DNA of 64,000 bases, taken from positions 62,001-126,000 of the forward strand of contig JAKFVQ010000022.1 in assembly GCA_021732085.1 (NCBI GenBank), written 5' to 3'. This stretch comes from Candidatus Obscuribacterales bacterium (GTDB taxonomy: Bacteria; Cyanobacteriota; Vampirovibrionia; Obscuribacterales; Obscuribacteraceae). The first letter of the stretch is position 1. The number at the start of each line of letters is the position of its first letter. A program made the position numbers and the translations under genes. Shown here in pieces: positions 52,116-61,952 of this stretch. The notes below the pieces were generated by a model, which searched no databases, was not told the origin of the DNA, and saw nothing but the letters and a program-made list of their open reading frames with translations.

Positions 52116-54902
52116 ATGAAAAACAAGCTTTTGATAGCAATGGCGTTATTGGCCTGGCAAATTCAGTCCCCAGTGCTGTTTGTGCTAGCAGCCAAGGCCG
52201 ATTCGAGCAAGCCTCATTCCCAGTCACAAAGTAAGCCTGGTGTTGCTAAGAGTTTGGGACAGTCAGGAAAACCGCTTGTCGAACCTATAAACGAGAAAAA
52301 AGAGGCACCCTGGCTGCGTGAATTTGACGCCGGTCTTAAATTGAGTGGGAAGGATGACTTCGCTGGTGCTGTGCCACACTTCAGAAAATCACTGGAGCTT
52401 CTCCCTTCGAAAATTCCAATTGACCGGGCTGGAGTTAATCAGGAACTAGCTTTGGCTTTATATCAGCTGGGGGAGTATGAAGAGGCTTTGGATCTCTTCA
52501 TTGACTCCACAGTCGCTTATCAAAAAAACTCCGATAAAAATAAGGATGAACTAGTATTAGCTTACGAAATGCTTTCTCGAACATGCAGGCACCTGGGTCG
52601 TCCAGCTGATGCTGAAAAATTCGGTCTCCTGGGCTTGTATTTGTGTGAGAAGCATCATGGGAAGAATTCGATCCAGTACGCATATAATTTGCGCAACATG
52701 GCTAAGCTCTATATTGCGCTGTTTCGCTATCTAGATGCTGAAGAAGTTTTGAAAAAAGCAATTCCGATAATGGAAGCAGATAAGGACATGGATCAGGAAC
52801 AGTTTGCTGTTTGCTTGGCCTTCCTCTGGGAAAGCCTGGACGAGCAAGGTAAAACGGTTGAAGCGGACAAAGTGCTAAGTCGTTTGGTGCCATTTGAAAA
52901 AAAACTAGGGAAAACAATCCATTACGTCAAGAAAAACACTGATGCTTTGCAGCAAAGGGAAATGGATTCCTATATGGGTGCGCTGCGCTACAGCGTGAAA
53001 AAATCCTGGGAGCCACCCAAGAGTGCCGAAGATTGCCGAGCCATCGTTACTTTCAAAATCAATCGCGAAGGAACGATCTCCGATCTCAAGATTGGCTGCC
53101 CCTCAGGCGATCAACAGTTTGACCAGTGCTGTTTGAAGGCTGTGAAGGATGCTTTTGCAAGACCGATGTTTTTGCCCAAATCTGCTACCGAAGGGGTCAA
53201 CATTTCCTATACGTTCGAAAAGACCTTGAGCAGCGGAAAGGATGTATCTGCAAATGATGGAAACAAGCGAATCGATCCTGTCGCGGTCGCTTTTAAGCTG
53301 ATAGACAAGCATAACTACAAAGAAGCAAAAGCGATACTTAGCATGCCTGATTTGGCTAGTTCTCTTAAAGCAAACCTGGCTCTTTGCAAAATCGAAACAA
53401 AACTCAAGCGTCCGATCGAGGCTGAAAAGTATGCGCGCAAAGTATTGTCTATCGACCCAAATAATATTGATGCACACATTGAATGCGCTGACTCTCTAGT
53501 TCGGCAGCTAAAGTTTCCTGAAGCACTCAAAGAGTATCAGCGAGTACTTCAGCTTAATCCTGACCCTCAGGCTCAAAAACATTCAATTAAAAGGATCGCC
53601 GTTTTGCAATCAGACGTTGAAGATGGGGGCAGTGCATTGCGAGCTCATATGCTTTTGGGCGATCGCAAAGCCGATCAGGCGGTCAAAATGCTAGAGCAAC
53701 TTCGCCATAAATATCCAAAGAGCGATGCTGTTGAATATTACCTATCCGATGCTTACTTACAGCTTGCTCAGCCAGTGAAAGCCCTCGCTCATATTAAGCA
53801 AGCAATCGCGCTGTATCCGTCTGAAATTGATTATTGGATTCGTGAAAGTTGGATAGAGCAGTCTTTAGGACATGGGAACAATTCTCGGAATATTTTAAGG
53901 GAAATTATGAAGAAATTCCCGACAGATCCAAGTACTGCCTATGTAAAACATCTCTTGCAGACTCAGGAATCTCAAGGTGCTGTTAATACAATCAAGAATG
54001 ACAGTGGCCCAGATTATTTCGCCGAATTTTCACAAACGCAAATCAGGCGATGGAACCTTCGCAAGGGTGAGCCGCTCAAGATATACATAGGCAGTGGCGA
54101 CTATGTCCCTGGCTACAGGGATGAGCTGCGGCAGTTTATGATTGAGGCGATGAATGCTTGGTCCACATCTTCTGCAGGAAAGATTTCTTGCAAGCTGACC
54201 GATGATCTCGATTCTGCTGATATCGTTTGTATGTTTCGCAACCAAAAGGATGACGGAGCCTCCGCAGCAGAAGCTGGATCCACCCTTAAAACTGCCGGAG
54301 CTGCTTACATTTCCGCTGCGCTAATCTACATTGAGACCGAAATGGCAGGATCGGTGCTTAGCGACGATGATTACAAAGTTGCGTGCTTACATGAATTCGG
54401 ACACGCGTTAGGACTGGGGCATAGTAAAAGCGATAAAGATATTATGTATTTTGCTACTGCGACGCGGTCTGCGGCGTTAACGGATAGGGATAAGCATACT
54501 TTAGCTCGACTTTACTCTGATGATTTGAAATTTCCGGATTGGGCGATGCTTGACGAGAAGGGCTTGAGCCTTCTCAGTCAACATAAGCCTCGAGAAGCCA
54601 TGCCGGTCTTGGAAGATGCATTAAAAAAGGCTCCGAAAAAGGATCTCATAGAGGATCATCTTGCGCGGGCATACGGACTTGCTGTTTATCAAAATCTGTC
54701 AAACCGAAACATATCCGATTCGAACGAGTTACTTCAAAAGGCAATCGCATTGCCTATAGATGAGAGATTGAAGACAAGACTAATTGATTTGCAGAAAACC
54801 ATAAAATTGATCAACGAGATGAAGGACAGCGATCGTAAGCTTGCTTTTGATGTAATTGCAGATAAATTGAAATGGCCTGCTCTGGCCGAATCAAGTCACT
54901 GA
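52116..54902 (+). CDS. TPR protein with TonB-C-like and matrixin-type metallopeptidase domains
   Basis: 928 residues from the ATG at 52116, chosen because a signal peptide starts there (about 1-27, ending AAKAD). Order: TPRs (about 70-260; LALALYQLGEYEEALDLF); a TonB-C-like domain (about 285-370; YSVKKSWEPPKSAEDCRAIVTF, then GTISDLKI); more TPRs (about 390-620); and a metzincin domain with HEFGHALGLGH (H759, E760, H763, H769) and a following IMYF Met-turn. The full HExxHxxGxxH motif means an extracellular zinc endopeptidase of M10 type. A short helical tail follows. This fusion of modules is unusual. Confidence 0.85.
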   Translation: MKNKLLIAMALLAWQIQSPVLFVLAAKADSSKPHSQSQSKPGVAKSLGQSGKPLVEPINEKKEAPWLREFDAGLKLSGKDDFAGAVPHFRKSLELLPSKIPIDRAGVNQELALALYQLGEYEEALDLFIDSTVAYQKNSDKNKDELVLAYEMLSRTCRHLGRPADAEKFGLLGLYLCEKHHGKNSIQYAYNLRNMAKLYIALFRYLDAEEVLKKAIPIMEADKDMDQEQFAVCLAFLWESLDEQGKTVEADKVLSRLVPFEKKLGKTIHYVKKNTDALQQREMDSYMGALRYSVKKSWEPPKSAEDCRAIVTFKINREGTISDLKIGCPSGDQQFDQCCLKAVKDAFARPMFLPKSATEGVNISYTFEKTLSSGKDVSANDGNKRIDPVAVAFKLIDKHNYKEAKAILSMPDLASSLKANLALCKIETKLKRPIEAEKYARKVLSIDPNNIDAHIECADSLVRQLKFPEALKEYQRVLQLNPDPQAQKHSIKRIAVLQSDVEDGGSALRAHMLLGDRKADQAVKMLEQLRHKYPKSDAVEYYLSDAYLQLAQPVKALAHIKQAIALYPSEIDYWIRESWIEQSLGHGNNSRNILREIMKKFPTDPSTAYVKHLLQTQESQGAVNTIKNDSGPDYFAEFSQTQIRRWNLRKGEPLKIYIGSGDYVPGYRDELRQFMIEAMNAWSTSSAGKISCKLTDDLDSADIVCMFRNQKDDGASAAEAGSTLKTAGAAYISAALIYIETEMAGSVLSDDDYKVACLHEFGHALGLGHSKSDKDIMYFATATRSAALTDRDKHTLARLYSDDLKFPDWAMLDEKGLSLLSQHKPREAMPVLEDALKKAPKKDLIEDHLARAYGLAVYQNLSNRNISDSNELLQKAIALPIDERLKTRLIDLQKTIKLINEMKDSDRKLAFDVIADKLKWPALAESSH

Positions 54903-54938
54903 ATCAATTGCAGGCTGTAACTTGAACGAACGAACTGG

Positions 54939-56939
54939 TTATTGAGTTAGTTTAGCCAGTTCATCTTGATAGTTTTTAACTGCATTGGGATCATTTTTCG
55001 TAAGCTTAATCAGATATTGCAAGCACTCGATCCGCGTTTGCCTCGTTAGATACGCAGGTTCATTAGCTTTTTCGATTTTTTGAAGAGTTTTGAGAAACTG
55101 ACTTTCCGCTAGATCATATTTTCCAAGTGCATAGTATGCCTCACCAATTACCTTTCGCATATGCATTTCGGCAGTCGGAGACTCGGCGTAGCGTGCAGCG
55201 TTTATTCGCAGGTCATCCTTAAACAAATCCAGGAACTCTTGGGGCTTCTCTTTTCTGAATAGTGCCTGTCCGTCAGCGATTGTGGCGTACTCTTCTATGA
55301 CTAGAGCACGGCTATCCAGTAATTCTTTGGCAGATATTTGTTCTTGCTTGAGTGCTTCTTTTGTCTTGCCGGAATATTGCAGTGCTGCTGAATAGTGTTT
55401 TCGTATCATGAAATAGTCATAGGTACGATCCAGAGTTTTATTTTGCGTTAAATATTCTTGTCCCAATGTCACGACCTCTTTCAACGGGCGGCATAGCGAC
55501 AGGATTTCAAGTCGTTTGCGCATTATCCAAATCGAGTTATGTCCTCCTTCGTTTTTGATAGTGCTCAGGAAACTCAGGGCGTCTTCATATCTTCGTTGCT
55601 GAATCAAAGCTTTTAGATATATCTCAACGGAGGCGAGATAGTCGCGATGCATGCTGAGAGAGCCGAAAATTTGCGACGCCTTGCCTGCGTAATCCTCACA
55701 TTCTGGAAGTAATAACTTGAGCCTGTCTCTATTTCTTATCTGCATGATAGTGCGAGCGCCTACCAAATAGGATTGGGCTAAAGTTATGCGCGAGCCTTTC
55801 TTGGACGACAAGGATATTGCTGTTCTACAAAGGCGTAAGGACTCTTCCTCATTACCAAGATTTTCAGAGAGTTTGTCCGCTTGATGCAAATAGGATTCAG
55901 CGCTTTTTTTGCTTACTAGCATGTCATTTTGCTTGTTCTCTTGCCGCAGATAAAGAGTTGCGAAAAGTGAAATTAGTGCGATGAGTAAAATTGCAGCAAT
56001 AGCGACCATCTTTGGGGATAACGTTTGTTTTTTTATTCCACCATTCGTGTTTCGCCGTGGACTCCTATCCAACGTTATTTCATCGAGAACTTGTGCGAGT
56101 GAGTCTGCATATTTTTTAGCAGATTCCGGTCTTTTCGCTTTGTCTTTGTTTAGTCCACGCAAAATTTCCTTTGCAAGAATCTCGGGAATTTCCATCTGCG
56201 CGCTTAGTTCTTTTGTTGATATTCGAGTTTCACTTATGTGCTTATACATCACCTCAAAGGACGAGTCTGACTGGAAAGGAGGTGACCCATTGAGCGCTTC
56301 GTACATGACGCATGCCATCGAATAGAGGTCTGATTTTGCGTCGAGTTCCAATCCTTGACACTGTTCCGGACTCATATAGACTGGACTTCCAACCACGACG
56401 CCAGTTTTTGTTAGTCCCTGGCTTGCAGGCTCCTGGAGGGCTTTTGCAATCCCGAAGTCGATCAGCTTTGCTGTTACTTTTGACTCTGAATCTGTGGAAA
56501 CAATGATGTTTGACGGCTTTATATCGCGATGAATGATACCCATCTCGTGAGCGTGCTGTAGCGCTGAAAGAAGAGGCACAAAGATGGTCTGAAACTTTCT
56601 ATAGTTGATAGGTGTTTCGTTTTTTATTAGATCAGTTAGTGATTGGCCCTCTAAATATTCCATAACCAGATAAGCCTGTCCGTCCCTGGACACACCGTAG
56701 TTCAATACTTGAATAATGTTCGGATGCGATAATGAGCACGTAAGTTTCGCTTCAATTTGAAAACGCTTCAACTGTGCTTCGGTCTTCGTCGCCTGTGCGG
56801 AAAGTACTTTCACAGCAACTATTCGATCGCTAAGAGTTTGCCTGGCTTTATAAACGCGAGACATTCCGCCTACGCCAAGCAGCTCAATGAATTCGATATT
56901 TGCTAAAACTGGCGCCCCGTCTAGATCGATTTTAGACAT
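54939..56939 (-). CDS. Serine/threonine protein kinase with TPR tail
   Basis: 666 residues from the ATG at 56939 (AGGGA upstream; the frame to 56981 lacks a ribosome site). A Hanks-type kinase domain (about 12-280) has the GVGGMSRVYKA loop, VAVKVL, catalytic HRDIKPSN (H137-R-D139, K141), DFGIAKAL and GSPVYMSPEQCQG. A transmembrane helix (about 315-335) and an outer TPR-like helical region (about 345-660) follow. No zinc ribbon, unlike the kinase at 33.8-36 kb. It converges with the matrixin fusion gene, 36 bp apart. Confidence 0.95.
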   Translation of the reverse strand: MSKIDLDGAPVLANIEFIELLGVGGMSRVYKARQTLSDRIVAVKVLSAQATKTEAQLKRFQIEAKLTCSLSHPNIIQVLNYGVSRDGQAYLVMEYLEGQSLTDLIKNETPINYRKFQTIFVPLLSALQHAHEMGIIHRDIKPSNIIVSTDSESKVTAKLIDFGIAKALQEPASQGLTKTGVVVGSPVYMSPEQCQGLELDAKSDLYSMACVMYEALNGSPPFQSDSSFEVMYKHISETRISTKELSAQMEIPEILAKEILRGLNKDKAKRPESAKKYADSLAQVLDEITLDRSPRRNTNGGIKKQTLSPKMVAIAAILLIALISLFATLYLRQENKQNDMLVSKKSAESYLHQADKLSENLGNEEESLRLCRTAISLSSKKGSRITLAQSYLVGARTIMQIRNRDRLKLLLPECEDYAGKASQIFGSLSMHRDYLASVEIYLKALIQQRRYEDALSFLSTIKNEGGHNSIWIMRKRLEILSLCRPLKEVVTLGQEYLTQNKTLDRTYDYFMIRKHYSAALQYSGKTKEALKQEQISAKELLDSRALVIEEYATIADGQALFRKEKPQEFLDLFKDDLRINAARYAESPTAEMHMRKVIGEAYYALGKYDLAESQFLKTLQKIEKANEPAYLTRQTRIECLQYLIKLTKNDPNAVKNYQDELAKLTQ

Positions 56940-57235
56940 AACTTGTCCCTGGAGATGCCGACAGATGGGTGCCAGCAACATACCACAAATCCCTTACGGC
57001 TAAACGGGGCGCCGATTCCGACGATCCCTTGGGATGAAATTGGTGATATCACCCGAATGAAGAAAATTCGAAATTCTTATTAAATATGGTCGGTAACAAA
57101 ACACTTTTTGCTGGGAACATTCGTCGGGAAATTGATTCGATGCGGCGGTCCCCAAACTCTATTGAATTTGCTGAAATGATACAATTGAAGTATAGAAAAC
57201 GGATTGACGCCACCGTATCTGGCGCGCAGTTCTGT

Positions 57236-57266
57236 CGACTTATGCATTCCCGAAATGCATAAGTCG
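57236..57266. promoter_or_regulatory. 13-bp perfect hairpin with 5-base loop
   Basis: CGACTTATGCATT (57236-57248), loop CCCGA, then AATGCATAAGTCG (57254-57266). Its perfection and place, 64 bp before the small membrane-protein start, suggest an operator or 5' leader structure. The rest of 56940-57329 shows no gene. Confidence 0.55.
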
Positions 57267-57329
57267 GCTGCGCAAATGCTCGGCCGAGTTTTTGCATTTG
57301 TGCTAATAGATACGGAAAGGAGTCCAGAC

Positions 57330-57638
57330 ATGAGTACTTGCGTTAGACAAAAGCTTGAAATGAAATGTTCCTTTTGGGGGATTCTTCTGGTGCTGTTGCT
57401 GGTCGCGATGCTGTTGATCCCCACCGTGATTAACGGACTACCAGGATCGGCATCGAGAAATCCTCAAACCTTGACTGAGGAATCGTCCCCATCTTCGGCG
57501 CCATCAGTAGCTGAGACCGTTCCGTTCGTGACCAATGCCGGCCCCTCTGGAATTAATCACAACCCTTCATTTTATGGTGGCATTGGCGGTAGCACATCCC
57601 TGGGCGGCGGACCTTCGTTAGGCGGAGGTTCTCACTAA
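57330..57638 (+). CDS. Small single-pass membrane protein with Gly/Ser-rich tail
   Basis: 102 residues from the ATG at 57330, seven bases after GGAAAGGAG; an upstream in-frame ATG at 57204 lacks such a site. A short basic N-terminus and one transmembrane helix (about 14-36; WGILLVLLLVAMLLIPTV) precede a Pro/Ser/Gly-rich low-complexity tail ending SLGGGPSLGGGSH. Function unknown; probably exposed on the outer face. Confidence 0.7.
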   Translation: MSTCVRQKLEMKCSFWGILLVLLLVAMLLIPTVINGLPGSASRNPQTLTEESSPSSAPSVAETVPFVTNAGPSGINHNPSFYGGIGGSTSLGGGPSLGGGSH

Positions 57639-57733
57639 GAAATGGCAGAATAGAAGAACCAACATCGAAGCAATCTCATCACAACGAGAGCAAATTCCCG
57701 TTGGTGTTAAGTGATTCGTTTGATTGATCCGTA

Positions 57734-59431
57734 TCAGTTGAGATTGACGCGAACTGATGAGCGTGTGAATCGTTTGAGAACGAATTCGGGATCTGTGAAG
57801 CAAGCGTTGCCCGCAGGATTGCCACCAGTTACGTGGAAATCGGAGAAGCCGGCATGTTGGTTGACATAAATGCCGCCGGTCAAGTTGAACGACACAGGCG
57901 TTCCTGTAGATGCCATTTGCTCAGCAATCATCTTCATTTTGCTTTCGTCTGTTGTGTAAGCACCGCAGCTTATTGCGCCGTGCTCCTGAGCGATTGAAGC
58001 TGCCAGTTTCACGCTCTCCTCTGTGTTTTCGGTGGCTACTATAAACACGATTGGTCCAAACAATTCACGTGCGTAAATCTTATGATCAGCCGCTGGCAAT
58101 TCGATGATGACTGGTGCTGCTGTTCTTGCTTCAGGGAACTCGGCGTTTGCGAGCGGCTTCGTTTCGAGCAAAACTTTTCCGCCAAGCATGTTGGCTTCCA
58201 TCACGCGTTTATGAGTCATTTCGCTTTGGAGGGCAGCCAAGACTGCCGGACCCATCTTCGGGTGATTGATGATGCCTTCAAAGCCTTCAACAATGGCTTT
58301 CTTAACATCGTCGAAAGAAACCTTTTCACCAGCCACGGTGATACCATCTTTCGGTACGAAAAGATTTTGCGGCGCGGTACACATTTGCCCGCTGTACAAA
58401 CAAGCGCTGAATGCCACGTTTTGCGCCATCGCTTGCAGGTTCGTTACGCTGTCAATGATGACGCTATTGACTCCGGCTTTTTCGGTGAATGTGCACTTGC
58501 CGGGAATGCTTTCGATGTAATTACCGAAGCTGCTGCTTCCGGTGAAATCGATAATTTTCACCATCGGATTTTCAGCTAATTCCTTTGTGATCAATTTCTC
58601 GTCTGTGTCTATAGCGAGCATTGCGATGTTCGGGCTGAATCCGTTTTCGACAAGTACCTCTTGCAAGTGTGCAATTACGATCGCGATTGGATAAACAGCT
58701 TTTGGATGCGGTTTAGAGATGACTGGATTGCCTGTCATAAGACTTGCGTATATCCCAGGTACTGAATTCCATGTGGGGAATGTCGCACACCCAATTGCCA
58801 GGCTCACGCCTTTCGGAACCGGAGTTATGTATTTCTCCAACTTCAATGTTACTTTTCCTGCAGGTTTTTCCCACATGAATTTCGATGGAAAGCGTTTTAA
58901 TTCCTGAAAGCCTAGCGCGATTGCTTCGAGTGCTCTATCACCGGCATGAGGTCCGCTTGCCTGAAAGCTCATCATGTAAGACTGCCCAGTTGTGTGCATT
59001 GTGGCAAATGCTAATTCATAAAAACTCGATTTCAGTCTTTCCAAGCTTTCGACAAGAATTCCTGCACGTGTTTCCGCATCCGTCTTCTTCCATTCATCCC
59101 AAGCTGTTTGCGAGCACTTCACGTAGTCGCCGACATTTTTGAGAACGGGATAGCTGATGCCGAGAGGCTTGACAGTATATGGGCTCTCTTCACTGCTGAC
59201 TTGCCAACTATCGCTGCTTTGTTTTAACCGAGTGAACTGATTGCCAAGCTGCGACTCAAACTTTTGCTTTTGCTCTGCCTCGGCATTCTCCCCATAGACC
59301 GCAGGCGAGGGCATTTCCGGGAATGCGGCGTAATAGATTCGTTCATGAACCGCATTTATAGCCGTCTCAATAGTGGCGCGGTGCTTTTCGAAAAGTGAAA
59401 GATTTTGTTTTTGAGGGACGAAGATAGTCAT
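57734..59431 (-). CDS. paaN: Aldehyde dehydrogenase-like PaaN
   Basis: A 565-residue member of the ALDH superfamily most like PaaN of phenylacetate degradation, including the family's N-terminal extension (LFEKHRATIETAINAVHERIYYAAFPE). AGGAG precedes the ATG. The catalytic Cys is C351 in YSGQMCTAPQNLF; IDFTGSSSFG marks the NAD-loop region and GNPVISKPHPKA the cofactor pocket. The PaaN-type oxidises aldehydes of ring-cleavage or related pathways; no other paa gene is in the window, so the actual substrate may differ. Standard length. Confidence 0.87.
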   Translation of the reverse strand: MTIFVPQKQNLSLFEKHRATIETAINAVHERIYYAAFPEMPSPAVYGENAEAEQKQKFESQLGNQFTRLKQSSDSWQVSSEESPYTVKPLGISYPVLKNVGDYVKCSQTAWDEWKKTDAETRAGILVESLERLKSSFYELAFATMHTTGQSYMMSFQASGPHAGDRALEAIALGFQELKRFPSKFMWEKPAGKVTLKLEKYITPVPKGVSLAIGCATFPTWNSVPGIYASLMTGNPVISKPHPKAVYPIAIVIAHLQEVLVENGFSPNIAMLAIDTDEKLITKELAENPMVKIIDFTGSSSFGNYIESIPGKCTFTEKAGVNSVIIDSVTNLQAMAQNVAFSACLYSGQMCTAPQNLFVPKDGITVAGEKVSFDDVKKAIVEGFEGIINHPKMGPAVLAALQSEMTHKRVMEANMLGGKVLLETKPLANAEFPEARTAAPVIIELPAADHKIYARELFGPIVFIVATENTEESVKLAASIAQEHGAISCGAYTTDESKMKMIAEQMASTGTPVSFNLTGGIYVNQHAGFSDFHVTGGNPAGNACFTDPEFVLKRFTRSSVRVNLN

Positions 59432-59710
59432 CAGTGAAAGCTCTCCTGTTTTGGCATAATTTTACTACCAAGCGCGCCGACGTATTGCCCCATGGCTGTC
59501 CCTTGCAATCGTTCGTAAATTCAAAGGTTTTTTCATATTTGACCGATAGAACCGTCTAACGCTCTTGGAAAGGGCTTTGCTCTTTCCAACAATGGCGACT
59601 TTTGTGCCTTTTTTGGGCTTTGGAATCTCGTGCGCTGGCTATCCTCACAATGCCCCCACAGCAATTTGTTATTTTTTGTGCATCAAATCAAATTGACGAG
59701 GGAAACAAGT

Positions 59711-60304
59711 ATGAAACTCAGCAATAGGCTAATGGCGATCGCCGCTTTTGCGTTTCTATCATCAGGCAGTGGTCTTAATGTTGCTGCCAGCGCCGCAAAT
59801 CTTTCCGATGAGGCGCCCGCCAAAATCGGAGTTCAAGTAATTGCTGCTCCGAAGGAAGTTAGTTTGGAAACCGACCTCGGATACAAGGTCAAGTCTGGCG
59901 AGTACTCGCAATACAGGGACGACTTTGACGGACTCGGACGAGCGCTGCAGAAAGCTATTGTCCAGGAGCTCCAAGAGCGGATGGGAAATCAAGCTGTTAC
60001 AGCATTGCCATCACAAAGCCAAGTCGATGCCGCCTCCGGAGCCAACGCCAACTACATTATTGACGGAAGAATAGATAAGATCCGGTTCGAAGGCAACACG
60101 CTCGTGCCCAATTACTACGAGCTTACGCTCAGCGCTAAGATGGTTTCTACAAAGACTGGTGAAGTAGTTTGGAACCTGCATCATAAGTTGTTCGCCCACA
60201 TGTATCACACAAGCGGCGAAGGCGCTGCTGCTGTGTTTAACGAACGGATGGCACCACATGTAGCATCGAAAGTCGCTGATAGTATTGCTCACTCTGCCCA
60301 GTAG
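59711..60304 (+). CDS. Secreted lipoprotein-like protein of unknown function
   Basis: 197 residues from the ATG at 59711, eight bases after GAGGG. A signal peptide (about 1-29, ending AASAANL) precedes a domain with DGLGRALQKAIVQELQERMG and YIIDGRIDKIRFEGNTLVPN, the strand/helix order seen in periplasmic CsgG/TolB-N-like proteins that gather at the outer membrane. There is no lipobox cysteine. The match is by pattern and uncertain. A perfect 8-bp inverted repeat (59565-59572 / 59582-59589) lies upstream. Confidence 0.65.
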   Translation: MKLSNRLMAIAAFAFLSSGSGLNVAASAANLSDEAPAKIGVQVIAAPKEVSLETDLGYKVKSGEYSQYRDDFDGLGRALQKAIVQELQERMGNQAVTALPSQSQVDAASGANANYIIDGRIDKIRFEGNTLVPNYYELTLSAKMVSTKTGEVVWNLHHKLFAHMYHTSGEGAAAVFNERMAPHVASKVADSIAHSAQ

Positions 60305-60456
60305 CATGAGTAGCGCGCTGTCTCACTTACGAATCGTTTTGAGCCATTGCGTGAATTTTGGAATTATTCCGACTTCGATTCTGCTATTGGTCTACTGTAT
60401 TTCGTTGATGGATGCCATAATGAGGACCAGCAACGTGATCGTAGGTAGCCAAGAAA

Positions 60457-61500
60457 ATGAAGAAAACCCGCCGTGCCAAAACGAGTACAAAAAAGACACT
60501 GGCTGATTATATGGAAGCCTGCGTTGACGTACTCGATTTTTCTGGCTCCGTGTTAGTTCAGAGAAAAGAGAAGATCTATCTTGCCGATGGCTTTGGCAAA
60601 TCAGATCGCGAAAACATCTCAAAAAACAAATCTGACACTGTCTTCCGTATCGCATCCCTTTCAAAACAATTCACCTCCATGATGACCATGATGATGGTGG
60701 ATGAAGGGATGATCAAACTCAACGACAAAATTGGAAAGTATTTGAACAAAGTCCCCGAAAAATGGAAGGGGATCACGGTCATGAATTTGCTCACGCACAC
60801 AGCTGGCTTGCCTAATTACACTGAAATACCAGAGTTCGTGTCGGCGCAACGAGATCCAATAACGCCAGGTGAAATTTTTGAGCGTTTGAAAAAGTTTCCT
60901 TTGAAATTCACGCCTGGGACAGCTGCTGAATATAACGATTCAGGATTCACTTTACTGGGACATATTCTCGAAATTATCGCCGACAAATTGTATGGTGATC
61001 TGCTTACTGAGCACATATTTGAGCCGCTGGCAATGCATCGCACGGGCTATGACATCCAGCAACTGATCATCACTAACAGGGCTCGCGGTTATGTGCGCCT
61101 GGACAAAAACACAGTAGTAAATGCGCCCTACATTGATATGAGCCTTCCACATGCCGCTGGTGCCTTGTGCTCAACCGTGGAAGATATGTACTTGTGGGAC
61201 CGTGCGTTGAAGAACAACAAGCTGATTCCGAAAAAATTGAGCGAGATCATGTTCAAGCCGTACAAGGATATTTACGCGTGCGGTTGGATGGTCGATGAGC
61301 AGCTTGGTGGAAAGAGAATTCAACACATGGGCGGAATCGACGGCTTCCAGACGGCGATCTTGCGATTCCCCGACGCCGACGCTTGTGTGATCGTGTTGAG
61401 CAATTGCGAGTCGAGTTTCTTCTCCTCTTTCGGAATCGCAGAAGCTCTAGCAAGTATTCTTTTCCATGAGGACGTTGACTTTCCTCGGACGAAAAAATAG
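60457..61500 (+). CDS. Serine beta-lactamase-family hydrolase (class C-like)
   Basis: A 347-residue penicillin-binding-protein-like hydrolase. It has S67-L-S-K70 (SxxK nucleophile and lysine), a Y159-N-D variant of the YxN motif, LTHTAGLPNY, and a late HMGGIDGF. Members include esterases, D-aminopeptidases and class C beta-lactamases. No signal peptide is seen and the N-terminus is basic (MKKTRRAKTSTKK), so a cytoplasmic or unconventional location is likely. An esterase/peptidase role is more probable than antibiotic resistance. Confidence 0.88.
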   Translation: MKKTRRAKTSTKKTLADYMEACVDVLDFSGSVLVQRKEKIYLADGFGKSDRENISKNKSDTVFRIASLSKQFTSMMTMMMVDEGMIKLNDKIGKYLNKVPEKWKGITVMNLLTHTAGLPNYTEIPEFVSAQRDPITPGEIFERLKKFPLKFTPGTAAEYNDSGFTLLGHILEIIADKLYGDLLTEHIFEPLAMHRTGYDIQQLIITNRARGYVRLDKNTVVNAPYIDMSLPHAAGALCSTVEDMYLWDRALKNNKLIPKKLSEIMFKPYKDIYACGWMVDEQLGGKRIQHMGGIDGFQTAILRFPDADACVIVLSNCESSFFSSFGIAEALASILFHEDVDFPRTKK

Positions 61501-61612
61501 TTGTTCGAATTTTGATCGAGCGCTATTGTTTTCCTGGGTGTGGGGCTGAGCTGTGGGGCGGGTATATAGATAGGAAGAATGAAACGAGCTGAAATGCTAA
61601 GGGGTTTGCAGT

Positions 61613-61879
61613 ATGAGCAACGATGCGCGAAAATCCGATCGGTCCAAGAAAATTCGGCGAGGATTTTCCAGGCAAGTGAAGAAAACCTCTGAGCTTAAAA
61701 AGGGGCTCGCTGGCATAGGCTCCGATGGGGTTTGGACATACACACCCAGCTCGTCAGGGGCTGCTTGGGGGACTTCCGGATCGGACCCGTTTACAGTATC
61801 CGTCAGCGACGGCAGCTCAGGACATGTGCACGGTTTACCTTTGACCATTGGCACCATTCCAATTAAGCTTCCAGATTAG
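61613..61879 (+). CDS. Small protein with Ig/VCBS-like strand motif
   Basis: 88 residues, with AAGGGG eight bases before the ATG. A basic N-terminus (about 1-32) is followed by WTYTPSSSGAAWGTSGSDPF and TVSVSDGSSGHVHGLPLTIG, a sequence style of bacterial Ig/VCBS-type repeats normally found inside large adhesins. Here it stands alone without signal peptide. Function unknown. Confidence 0.6.
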   Translation: MSNDARKSDRSKKIRRGFSRQVKKTSELKKGLAGIGSDGVWTYTPSSSGAAWGTSGSDPFTVSVSDGSSGHVHGLPLTIGTIPIKLPD

Positions 61880-61952
61880 CGGATGAGTGATTCTCAACTG
61901 AGTAAATAATATGCCAAGATCTGCTACTAGAACCTGACTTAGTGTCTATCGA

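Noticed and set aside
51911-52234. 107-aa plus-strand ORF before the matrixin fusion gene
   Set aside because: It overlaps the signal-peptide region of the real gene in another frame and has no recognisable features.
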